Source of the DNA: Phyto melanocephala
Taxonomy: Eukaryota; Arthropoda; Insecta; Diptera; Rhinophoridae
Reading direction: 5' to 3'
Assembly (NCBI GenBank): GCA_941918925.1
Contig: OW799236.1
Span: 104,548,562-104,612,561, forward strand
DNA: 64,000 nt
Shown piece by piece: positions 22,837-33,420 of the stretch; the stretch's first letter is position 1; the number at the start of each line of letters is the position of its first letter. The notes below the pieces were generated by a model. That model saw only the letters and a list, made by a program, of their open reading frames with translations, searched no databases and was not told the DNA's origin. The translations under genes and the position numbers were made by a program.

Positions 22837-25236
22837 TATACCCGCCACCAAAAAAATGGTGGGGGTATATTCATTTTGTCATTCCGTTTGTAACACATCG
22901 AAATATCCATTTTAGACCCCATAAAGTATATATATTCTGAATCGGGGTTTGATTTGATGACGATCTAGCTATGTCCGTCCGTCTGTCCGTCTGTCCGTCT
23001 GTCCGTCTGTCCGTCTGTTGAAAGCACGATAGAGGTCGCACCGAAAAAGCTAAAGGGCTCAAATTTTGCCAGAATCTTTCTTATAGACAAGGTTGGTTTG
23101 GTATTGAAAATGGGCTAAATCGGAATATTAGAAAGAGAGTTATAGCTCGTAAAGCAAGAATAGGTCGAAAAAACCGTGTCCTTCAAACATCGAAAAAAAA
23201 GGAATTGTGTCCAAACGCATAAACGTAGAGTCATGAAACTTCGAATATATATTTCTCGAGTCAAAAGAATATTTCTCCCCAAAAATTGCTTAAATCTTTG
23301 CATTAGAAAAGGAGTTATAGGTCAAAATGTACGAAAATTTATACCGCTCAGTGTATATTTGAAGTTTAAAACGTAATAAAACTGACAAAACTATATGTAC
23401 GGTTCTGAAATTTTGCAAACATGGTTTTTTGGTCAAAGTCTTCGTTATAACGGAAAATAAATGTGCCACGCCCACTTTTTTTTTAAATTTTTATAAAAAT
23501 ATATTAGTCATATTCATTAGCATTTATTCATTGCAGATGGCGACATCTGTTGACGGCGCCACTACATTTTGCAAACACTGAGGATGATGTCTTCGCTAAA
23601 CATCACGTAGAACACTAGATGACTCTAGTAACATTTTTTTGCACAAACTACAAAGGAATTTTATAGGGGTTTGTGAAAACGAAAATGACCGAAGTTTGTT
23701 GACAAAAATTAACTAGAGTAATGATTTGTGCCCAACTTTACATATAGTTGTACACACAGTCTTATGAGGTTTAAGATTTAAAAATATTTTAAAAAAATGT
23801 GCATCAGTAGATTTAAAATAAGTATTTGAATATTTAAAATACATATTTTAACAAATTTTTTTTTTATCTATCTATACTTTTGTAAAGGGTGGTTAAATTT
23901 TAAGGGCCACAGGGTGATTAAAAATAGACATGCTCAGCATTTTGCTAAAACAGGAAATTTATTAGTAAGATTTTGATTTTTAAAGTTCTATAACATTTTG
24001 CTTTTAAAAGATTTTCAAACGAAATAAGTTTTGTATAATTTTAAAATTTGTTAGCCATTAGTACATGAAAATAAATTGTTTATAATGTTTAGAAATAATT
24101 TTTTTTTATCTTTAGGTCTAAATTTTCCTAAATTCCTTTTTTTAATACACCATAACTTCTAGAAAACATAAGATAACAAAAAGAAATTAGCACCATTTAG
24201 TAGATAAAACTCTCCTCTCCTCCCCATTTTATACCCGTTACGATCCGACCGTGATCAGGAGACCAATTTTTGTGACACAAGGTCAAATATTTTTTGCAAA
24301 ATTTTAGTAAAAGAGCTAAACAAATTTTTTTGTAATACTTCAAGAATTTTTATATCCGCCACCAAAAAAATGGTATGTATATTCTTAATCGGGGTTTTAT
24401 TTGACGACGATCTAGCTATGTCCGTCCGTCTGTCCGTCTGTTAAAAGCACGATAGAGGTCCCATCGAAAAAGCTAGTGGGCTCAAATTTTGCCAGAATAT
24501 GTCTTATACACAAGGTTTGTTTGGAATAGAAAATTGGCTAAATCGGAGTATAAGGAAGAAAGAAAAATTGCCTAAATGCATGTATTAGGAAGGGAGTTAG
24601 AGATCAAAATGTACGAAAATTTATACCGCGCAGTGTATTTTCCAATATGTTAAAAATTTTAAACCTAATAAGTGTGACAAATTTAGATCTACGATTCTGA
24701 AATTTTGCAGGAATTGCTTTTTGGTCAAAGGCTTTCTTCTGACGGAAAATAAATGTGACACGCCAACCTCCCATACAACGTTTTCTCTTAAAATCTCATA
24801 ATTTCTCTATAAATCGAATAACAAAGGACTTTATTGAAATATCTAAGTTGTATTTATTAGCATAAATAACTTCGACACACCTACTATAACGCTCACTTTC
24901 CACGTTATTTACTGTTAATGAAATTTAAATTTATAAAACCGACAAAATTAGAGGTATGATGATAAAATTTGCTACGGAAATCCTTCTAGTCAATGTTATT
25001 GTTATGCCAGAAAATTTAGGTGACACGCCCACTCTTACACCCACATCCTATATAATGCTTTATTTCAAATTCATATAATATCTCAATGAATAAATATTTT
25101 GGAAGAATTACGGACTATATTGAAATATCTAAGTTGTATTTATTAGCAGAAATTTTATTGACACGCTTACTTTAACGCCCATTTTCACTGAAACACTTAA
25201 TTTACGAAAACATTTTACCAGCATATCCAAGTTATA

Positions 25237-25720
25237 AAAGGTGGTTAAATTTTAAGGGCCGATGTTGATTTTGAATAAAACACAAATTATTTAGGAAATT
25301 ATTATCATTTCTTTTTTAATGATAATATTTGCATGGTTCAATTATGTATGGAACAAAATATAGGCCAAATGGCCCCGCGACCTCAACGGCACACCTCGAT
25401 CCGATAGTCCAAATTTTAAATAACATTGCTGATGCTCAATTGTTTGGCACGATGATGAGTCGAAGTTGACTGTTTTTTTGCCACACTATCGCGATAAACA
25501 GCAATGCTTCTCATTTAACGAATTTAGAAGGCATTCATAGATGTTCTAACATTTTATACAGACCTGGGGCCGAATTACGGCATTCGATATCGATCGAAAT
25601 TTTACTCGAACGATCGAGTATGCTTTAGGTATATAGATTCTAATAAGAGTTTTCAAATTTCGATCACGTTCGAGTGCCGTAATTCGGCCTCTGTTTTAAA
25701 TTTAAAATTTAACCACCCTC
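25237..25720 (-). mobile_element. mariner-type nonautonomous element nested in HINE A
   Basis: The ends AAGGTGGTTAAATTTTAAGG and TTAAAATTTAACCACCCTC are inverted repeats next to TA. On the minus strand, part of a transposase helix-turn-helix region can be read (CTTCTAAATTCG... through TGAGCATCAGC), parallel to the better-preserved copy at 44451-45055 but shorter. It contains a further MITE at 25567-25688. It lies at the same position in HINE copies B, C and D, so it was captured before those copies spread. The transposase part is too short and too broken to function. Confidence 0.75.
25567..25688. mobile_element. MITE with GGCCGAATTACGGCA ends, nested in the mariner-type element
   Basis: About 122 bp bounded by GGGCCGAATTACGGCATTCGA and TCGAGTGCCGTAATTCGGCC, inverted repeats of about 19 bp with a central mismatch. 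Inside are further palindromic words (ATCGATCGAAATTT and AAATTTCGATCACG), so most of the element can fold back on itself. The mirror copy is at 26705-26833. It is absent from the related mariner-type elements at 44451-45055 and 62948-63554, so this insertion is specific to the A/B lineage. Confidence 0.65.
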
Positions 25721-25794
25721 TACAAAGAAAGCCATTAACAAAATAATAATTATTGTGCTTTAAATGTACACAAAATTGGTGGTGGGTATAAAAG

Positions 25795-25811
25795 ATTCGG
25801 CACAGCCGAAT
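25795..25811 (+). terminator. 3' terminal hairpin of HINE copy A
   Basis: ATTCGGC, loop ACA, GCCGAAT: a perfect 7-bp stem 19 bases before the CTTGTTT end. This is the Helentron 3' stem-loop that marks the end of strand transfer. It is a transposition signal, not a transcription terminator. Matching hairpins lie at 26583-26599, 44323-44339, 53487-53503 and 63664-63680; a G-U-containing version is at 41530-41546. Confidence 0.75.
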
Positions 25812-25830
25812 ATAGTGCTCTTACTTGTTT

Positions 25831-26563
25831 GTTTACAAAAGAATATGGAGGATAACGTAAATAAAGATAACAGCACAATTTTAAAAGAAATTTCACAGAC
25901 CTTTTAGTTTTCAAATGTTTAACGTCGAAAAAAATAGAGAGAATGAAACTACCTTCTCTTACTTATCCCTTTTTAAAATAATATGTTACTATTGTTGATT
26001 ACAGTTTTATTATTTGAAACGATGGCAAATAGACAATATGAAAATATAAAATTTATTGTCATCACAAATTTTTTAAGAGCAGTATTTTATTAAAAATGTT
26101 TTATTCTTTTAGTTTTTTTAAATATCGCCCAAGTCACATAAATAACCCTTAAATTATACGGTTAATTAACCATTATATAAAATATTATTTACCACAAATT
26201 GAATGGTGCTAAACAAAAACTTTTTTTTTATTATTTCCAACAATTTCAACGAGAATGGCCATGTACCTAAGCATAACAGACAAAGTTGTATTATATATTT
26301 TTGTTTTTTCATAACTTTTAACCTCATTATAATTTCTTTATGACTGATGGTAATGTACCTTTAAAAATAATTGATTACTTTTCTTTCAATTTGTTTGCTT
26401 CTTACCTTGTTTTTAACTTTGACCCAATTATACAACCATCTGTTAAAAGAGAAGGGTAAATCTGGCATTTCAATACAAAATATATAACGCAAAATGAAGT
26501 CAAGAACAAAAAACTGGTTTATTGTTTGAGAAACAAAATTGCATGAAAGGCAAAATAAATATA
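25831..26563. other. Spacer of the large palindrome
   Basis: AT-rich, single-copy by eye, with no gene and no repeat end recognised. Confidence 0.5.
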
Positions 26564-26673
26564 AAACAAGTAAGAGCACTATATTCGGCTGTGCCGAATC
26601 TTTTATACCCACCACCAATTTTGTGTATATTTAAAGCACAATAATTATTATTTTGTTAATGGCTTTCTTTGTA

Positions 26674-27163
26674 GAGGGTGGTTAAATTTTAAATTTAAAA
26701 CAGAGGCCGAATTACGGCACTCGAACGTGATCGAAATTTGAAAACTCTTATTAGAATCTCTATACCTAAAGCACAGCGTACTCGATCGTTCGAGTAAAAT
26801 TTCGATCGATATCGATGGCCGTAATTCGGCCCCAGGTCTGTATAAAATGTTAAAGCATCTATGAATGCCTTCTAAATTCGTTAAATGAGAAGCATTGCTG
26901 TTTATCGCGATAGTGTGGCAAAAAAAACAGTCAACTTCGACTCATCATCGTGCCAAACAATTGAGCATCAGCAATGTTATTTAAAATTTGGACTATCGGA
27001 TCGAGGTGTGCCGTTGAGGTCGCGGGGCCATTTGGCCGATATTTTGTTCCATACATAATTGAACCATACAAATATTATCATTAAGAAAGAAATGATAATA
27101 ATTTCCTAAATAATTTGTGTTTTATTCAAAATCAACATCGGCCCTTAAAATTTAACCACCCTT
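26674..27163 (+). mobile_element. mariner-type nonautonomous element nested in HINE B
   Basis: Starts GAGGGTGGTTAAATTTTAA after TA (26672-26673) and ends TTAAAATTTAACCACCCTTT. It is the mirror copy of 25237-25720, with the same nested MITE (26705-26833). The plus strand carries the transposase-derived part, including GGCAAAAAAAACAGTC and GACTCATCATCGTGCC. Confidence 0.75.
26705..26833. mobile_element. MITE with GGCCGAATTACGGCA ends, mirror copy
   Basis: Mirror of 25567-25688: starts GGCCGAATTACGGCACTCGA and ends GATGGCCGTAATTCGGCCCC. It is also largely self-complementary inside. Confidence 0.6.
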
Positions 27164-29567
27164 TATAACTTCGATATGCTGGTAAAATGTTTTCGTAAAT
27201 TAAGTGTTTCAGTGAAAATGGGCGTTAAAGTAAGCGTGTCAATAAAATTTCTGCTAATAAATACAACTTAGATATTTCAATGTAGTCCGTAATTCTTCCA
27301 AAATATTTATTCATTGAGAAATTATATGAATTTGAAATAAAGCATTATATAGGATGTGGGCGTAAGAGTGGGCGTGTCACCTAAATTTTCTGGCATAACA
27401 ATAACATTGACTAGAAGGATTTCCGTAGCAAATTTTATCATCATACCTCTAATTTTGTCGGTTTTATAAATTTAAATTTCATTAACAGTAAATAACGTGG
27501 AAAGTGAGCGTTATAGTAGGTGTGTCGAAGTTATTTATGCTAATAAATACAACTTAGATATTTCAATAAAGTCCTTTATTATTCGATTTATAGAGAAATT
27601 ATAAGAATTTGAGAGAAAACGTTGTATGGGAGGTTGGCATGTCACATTTATTTTCCGTCAGAAGAAAGCCTTTGACCAAAAAGCAATTCCTGCAAAATTT
27701 CAGAATCGTAGATCTAAATTTGTCACTCTTATTAGGTTTAAAATTTTTAACATATTGGAAAATACACTGCGCGGTATAAATTTTCGTACATTTTGATCTC
27801 TAACTCCCTTCCTAATACATGCATTTAGGCAATTTTTCTTTCTTCCTTACACTCCGATTTAGCCAATTTTCTATTCCAAACAAACCTTGTGTATAAGACA
27901 TATTCTGGCAAAATTTGAGCCCACTAGCTTTTTCGATGGGACCTCTATCGTGCTTTTAACAGACGGACATACGGACGGACATAGCTAGATCGTCGTCAAA
28001 TAAAACCCCGATTAAGAATATACATACCATTTTTTTGGTGGCGGATATTAAAACTCAAATACTTCAAAAAAACACATTACAAAAAAATTTGTTTAGCTCT
28101 TTTACTAAAATTTTGCAAAAAATATTTGACCTTGTGTCACAAAAATTGGTCTGCTGATCACGGTCGGATCGTAACGGGTATAAAATGGGGAGGAGAGGAG
28201 AGTTTTATCTACTAAATGGTGCTAATTTCTTTTTGTTATCTTATGTTTTCTAGTAGTTATGGTGTATTAAAAAAAGGAATTTAGGAAAATTTAGACCTAA
28301 AGATAAAAAAAAATTATTTCTAAACATTATAAACAATTTATTTTCATGTACTAATGGCTAACAAATTTTAAAATTATACAAAACTTATTTCGTTTGAAAA
28401 TCTTTTAAAAGCAAAATGTTATAGAACTTTAAAAATCAAAATCTTACTAATAAATTTCCTGTTTTAGCAAAATGCTGAGCATGTCTATTTTGAATCACCC
28501 TGTGGCCCTTAAAATTTAACCACCCTTTACAAAAAAATAGATAGATAAAAAAAAAATTTGTTAAAATATGTATTTTAAATATTCAAATACTTATTTTAAA
28601 TTTACTGATGCACATTTTTTTTTAATATTTTTAAATCTTAAACCTCATAAGACTGTGTGTACAACTATATGTAAAGTTGGGCACAAATCATTACTCTAGT
28701 TAATTTTTGTCAACAAACTTCGGTCATTTTCGTTTTCACAAACCCCTATAAAATTCCTTTGTAGTTTGTGCAAAAAAATGTTACTAGAGTCATCTAGTGT
28801 TCTACGTGATGTTTAGCAAAGACACCATCCTCAGTGTTTGCAAAATGTAGTGGCGCCTTCAACAGATGTCGCCATCTGCAATGAATAAATGCTAATGAAT
28901 ATGACTAATATAGTTTTATAAAAATTTAAAAAAAAAGTGGGCGTGGCACATTTATTTTCCGTTATAACGAAGACTTTGGCCAAAAAACCATGTTTGCCAA
29001 ATTTCAGAACCGTACATATAGTTTTGTCAGTTTTATTACGTTTTAAACTTCAAATATACACTGAGCGGTATAAATTTTCGTACATTTTGACCTATAACTC
29101 CTTTTCTAATGCATAGATTTAAGCAATTTTTGGGGAGAAATATTCTTTTGACTCGGGAAATATATATTCGAAGTTTCATGACTCTACGTTTATGCGTTTG
29201 GACACAATTCCTTTTTTTTCGATGTTTGAAGGACACGGTTTTTTCGACCTATTCTTGCCTTACGAGCTATAACTCTCTTTCTGATATTCCGATTTAGCCC
29301 ATTTTCAATACCAAACAAACCTTGTCTATTAGAAAGATTCTGGCAAAATTTGAGCCCTTTAGCTTTTTCGGTGCGACCTCTATCGTGCTTTCAACAGACG
29401 GACAGACGGACAGACGGACAGACGGACGGACATAGCTAGATCGTCATCAAATCAAACCCCGATTCAGAATATATATACTTTATGGGGTCTAAAATGGATA
29501 TTTCGATGTGTTACAAACGGAATGACAAAATGAATATACCCCCACCATTTTTTTGGTGGCGGGTATA

Positions 29568-32500
29568 AAAATTAATGTGCAAATGCATCAATATGCATGA
29601 GTAGTATATTGCTCTACTTGAAAATATTGAAAAAAAAAATAAATAAAACAAGTTAGCGCGCATACAATCAAAATCAAAAACATTGATTTTGATGTGCTTA
29701 CAGAAATGTATAGCGTTTACTGAAACACTGATTGCTATAAACAAATTTGGTTGCATTTAACACTTTGATATTTAACAATTTATGAACTTGATTTGAGGAA
29801 AACTGAAAAAATGTATCATTATTTTTATATAATATTTTAATACTATTTTAATTGCAGTCTAAGCCGTTTGTATTTATGTTAACTATATACAAAATATGAT
29901 ATGAAAATATTCACTTTAAAGTGCAGATTTTTCTTTATACCGTTTTTTTTAGTTTTTGTGCCACCAACCATTGAGTGCTACAGTACGTATAATTAATTTA
30001 GCTTTTATGTATTTGATGGATTATGGGGATTTTATGCAGAAAAGAATTGAACGATTTTTTTTAACTCTTGTAGAAGCAGAAAGCTTTTTGTTTTTAAAAG
30101 TACAATTAAGGCAGTGATATCTTTGCTTTGGCTTAGGATTTTATTTCTCTTTATACGATTAAACATTGAATATAAGGAATAGGAGAATAAATTTTTAAGC
30201 AGAAAAATATCTTTTATATAATCAACACTTATAGCTTTGCAGATACTTAAGTCATGCTAGCAAAAATAATACCAATAATGTTAAGAAATATATTTGTTAT
30301 TAAATTAATGTTTTGAAAAATATATAGATGACCATTTGAACCCGGTTTGCTTTAATGAACACAACAATACTACTGTATTGCATTAATTTTAAGTTAAGTT
30401 CTGACTAAGTTACAATTTATTTTATGCTGTCCCTTCTGTCCTATCCATTTACGTATTAATTTTTTTACAACTTTTGTTAGAGTAACCTCGAAACCTAACA
30501 AAAATAAAACAGAAAAAACTTTTTTCTTTTATGCTTAATTTTTTCCTCGATGTCTTGTTGAAGTTTTAACGAAAAAAGTTTATTGTTTCTAAAAACACGC
30601 TACTAATACTATTATTTCATTAATGTAACTAAATATTATTATTAAATTTAATTTTGTTATATTTCGAATTTTATTGATTATACGAGTAACACTTTATGGT
30701 ATCATATTAAATACGCGTATTTTCTATTTTCCCATTGCCCGTAAGGCCTGAGATATTATGTATCAAAAATACTTACTTTATATTTATGTTAACATGGATA
30801 TCAAGGTACAACCGCATAAAGTTTTATCCAAATCCATCCACTGATTTTGGGATCAATTGGGTTCAGGGGAACTGACAGAAATATAAGGATACAAAAATTC
30901 TATAGTGGTTTTTTGTATTATAGATCGTTAACTATGACTACGTTGGCTATCAAAATAAACTAGAATATATTTTATGCAGGTAGTTTTTTAAACTTTTATT
31001 ATAGGTATAGATTTCTCTATTGATAAAGTTGTTGTTTTAACCGCAAAACACTTTTTCTTTACCAATAATTTCTCCATGTATCCTCCAAGACATAATGACA
31101 TACATATTCATATTATTTATAGTAATTTTATGATTATTGCATGACACGTTAACTTAATATTACAACAATTAAATTGTACATACAGTTATTAAATTCCGTT
31201 AAGCTAAGTTTCTCTTCGATTATGATAACACCATAATCTTGTCTTGTAGTACTACAAAGTTCTAGGAAAAATTCTATGATTACAAAGAAAAGTTATGAAA
31301 AAAAATTAGAAGACATAACATGCACCCCAAAGGGAACGTCACTTATTTACATAAAATACTTAAAATTACCAAGTCCTTGTAGTTGTTGAAAATGCTTATT
31401 AGAATAGAATCAACTACAGAAAAACTTTCTTTATTTCAGCTTTAAGTACTAAAGTTCTCCAAAGCAAGTTTTCAGCATTTGTTAAAATTTTACGTTAAAC
31501 ACCACCCAAGATGTTTGTCACACAACACATTAGCAACATAATTGATATAAAAATGGAAAGTTAAGCAGCATATGTGTAGCAGAAGTGACTAAAGATACAA
31601 AGACAAAAAAATTAAAAAGTAAATAATAATGTTTTTCCAGCATTAATAGTGTAAATACTTACTATATAAAAATTTAAAGTTTTGATTAATTTTGCATAAA
31701 CACAAATTGCCAGATAATGCAAAAGTTTGAAAAATAGCGAGTATATAAAATAATTTTATTTATTTATTTTTAGTTATGTATATTATAACATATAATAAAT
31801 ATACTCAAAGATTTAGGTTAACAATATTTTGATAGATGTTAAAATCTCTAACAAATCAATACTTGTAATGCAAAGTATGTGGAGTAAATATTTTCAAAGC
31901 GTTTATAAATAAATTCGCCTCATAAGCATATAAAAAAGTTTGCTAAGCAAGGTAACTAATAATAAATTCTTCTATTTGGCTATATCGATTATGGTTCAAT
32001 TGCAGTAATCGCTTTTAAGATTAAATAATTTATCGATATTCCAACCTCTTTAAACCAAATATTATTCTTAATATATCTCCCATTCAAACCCAAAAAAAGT
32101 ATATAACGCTGCTGGATTTGTAGTAGCTCATTCTGTTGATTTACTTTTTGTTATTGACTCTTTAAGTTTTATCCTGAAATTGGCTATATCCTAATAATGT
32201 GGATCATATCTAAAAAGCATTAATCTTTTGTAGTACTATAGAAAAAATGTCTAAATCTCAGCTCCGATGAGGAACTATCTATAAGCACTAAGTCTTATTT
32301 AAGCCAAAAAATTTATATTTTAAACTAAGACTCGAGAAAGTGTCTAGCAGGATTGAAATTAGAGCAATGATAACACCACTCAAAAGCCAGAAGCATAAAA
32401 AAGGGGGGAAATTTCTTTACTATGTATAATGAATTATTTAAGTAAACCCATTAGCTGGATATACAGAATATTTTCTTGTCTGATTTACCACAAAATACTA

Positions 32501-32899
32501 TAGGAGCAAAATAACTACCAATCGGACAAGATTGACTTTTAAAAAAAACAAAACGTCCGGTATGTAAGACCAATATTTAAAATTCAATAAGAAAAATTTT
32601 TAAAATAAATTTTATGTAAATCAAAATATCACTAACAAATACTAGCCGTACGACTGGCACTTCATAGTTGGTGCTAGGTTCCATTTAATATCTCCCTCCG
32701 TTAATACCCTATAATACTATAAAATTGTTCAAAATAATTTTACTAAAACAAAATTCCCTCCCCAAACTTTACGTAAAGGAGACATTGTGTTTCAGACAGA
32801 ATCAGATGTGGCTGCTAAAACTATATCTCACGTTTATTTTAAAAAACAGGACGAAATAATATTCTATCAAGATACCCCTCTCTATCAATAGTTTCAATA
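29568..32899. other. AT-rich non-coding stretch
   Basis: No open frame with a recognisable domain, no terminal repeat pair and no RNA gene seen. The frame at 29511-29756 (minus) is an overrun from the HINE end. Confidence 0.5.
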
Positions 32900-33420
32900 C
32901 TTCCGTCCTTATTTTCAAAGAAGTAATAGCCAATGATATTTTCAGATGTAACACCACATCATACTATACAGTTAATAAAGTACAATTTTTGTTGCTGCAT
33001 GACTCTTGGATATTCAGAACTCTAATACTTTAAGTACTGCTTGTACACAAAATCATCCAAATAAAAATTAGCTTCATCATTCATAGTCAGATGATTTTAG
33101 TTTTGGCCAATGGCTTAAATTTGCTTGCAAAATTTAGACGATGTCGGGCTTAAGTTCTTGCATCAATAAAAGGAATAAAATATTTTTACGACAAAGTAGC
33201 GTACGAACTTTTAATACTTGAGCAGAATGCCATTTGATAGATGTTTTTTGTGATTTGTTAATACTTTACTTCAGTCGTTCATAACTTCAGTAGTACGAAT
33301 GACATGTGGTCTACCGGTTCGCGGCAAATTTCTAACGGCTTCATGTTATTGGTGACGATGAACTACCAAAAATGCATTGCTTTACATGGAGAAATCCTGA
33401 CGTTTGTATGTTGAAAATAT
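32900..33420 (-). pseudogene. mariner-type transposase relic
   Basis: On the minus strand, 33330-33290 reads LPRTGRPHVIRT, the linker between the helix-turn-helix and catalytic domains. Then 33082-33038 reads NDEANFYLDDFVYKQ, equivalent to the SDEAHF motif holding the first catalytic Asp. A segment near 32925 reads TSENIIGYYFFENKDGS, matching the IIGPYFF block. Multiple stops and frame changes separate them. The second and third catalytic regions were not found. It is distinct in sequence from the copies at 17588 and 52027, so it represents another lineage of the same superfamily. Confidence 0.65.

Larger units (their letters stand above)
22837..25830 (+). mobile_element. Composite HINE (INE-1-like Helentron), copy A, two units
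   Basis: The element starts with the hairpin TATACCCGCCACC-AAAAAAAT-GGTGGGGGTATA (22837-22869). It continues with ACCCCATAAAGTATATATAT, ATCTAGCTATGTCC and five GTCCGTCT units, the pattern of Drosophila INE-1/DINE-1 5' ends. A second, shorter 5' module begins at 24351 (TATATCCGCCACC...). The only 3' end is at 25795-25830: hairpin ATTCGGC-ACA-GCCGAAT, then ATAGTGC and CTTACTTGTTT. So it looks like two head-to-tail units in which the first lost its 3' terminus. The middle has CACGCC-type motifs repeated at about 285-bp spacing. No Rep or helicase coding is present; it is non-autonomous. Flanks are T-rich, as expected for Helentrons. Confidence 0.85.
22837..29567. repeat. Large inverted repeat: two ~3.0 kb HINE arms around a ~0.73 kb spacer
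   Basis: The left arm 22837-25830 and right arm 26564-29567 are reverse complements along their whole length with very few indels: paired positions add to about 52,400-52,412 throughout. The frames at 23176-23376 (plus) and 29036-29236 (minus) translate to the same 66 residues without a difference. One visible length change is in the (GTCCGTCT)n tract: five units on the left, four on the right. Both arms carry the same nested mariner-type element and the same MITE. The spacer 25831-26563 is unique AT-rich DNA. If transcribed across, this locus would give a long hairpin RNA. Confidence 0.9.
26564..29567 (-). mobile_element. Composite HINE (INE-1-like Helentron), copy B, two units
   Basis: The mirror image of copy A. 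On the minus strand it begins with TATACCC at 29567, has four GTCCGTCT units, starts its second 5' module at about 28048, and ends with the hairpin at 26583-26599 and CTTGTTT at 26564. The mariner-type insert is at 26674-27163. The short 5' flanks of A and B are alike (TAATTTT before TATACCC), but the 3' flanks differ. It is much closer to copy A than to the HINEs at 44305, 58315 or 60988. Confidence 0.85.

Noticed and set aside
22574..22851. A small gene on either strand
   Set aside because: Opposite frames of the same AT-rich segment are both open, with no family features.
23176..23376. A 66-codon gene (and its identical copy at 29036-29236)
   Set aside because: It is part of the HINE body, has no domain, and is not kept open in copies C, D and E; identity reflects the palindrome.
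25795..25811. Rho-independent style transcription terminator
   Set aside because: The hairpin is followed by mixed sequence and recurs only at HINE 3' ends, so it is a transposition end signal.
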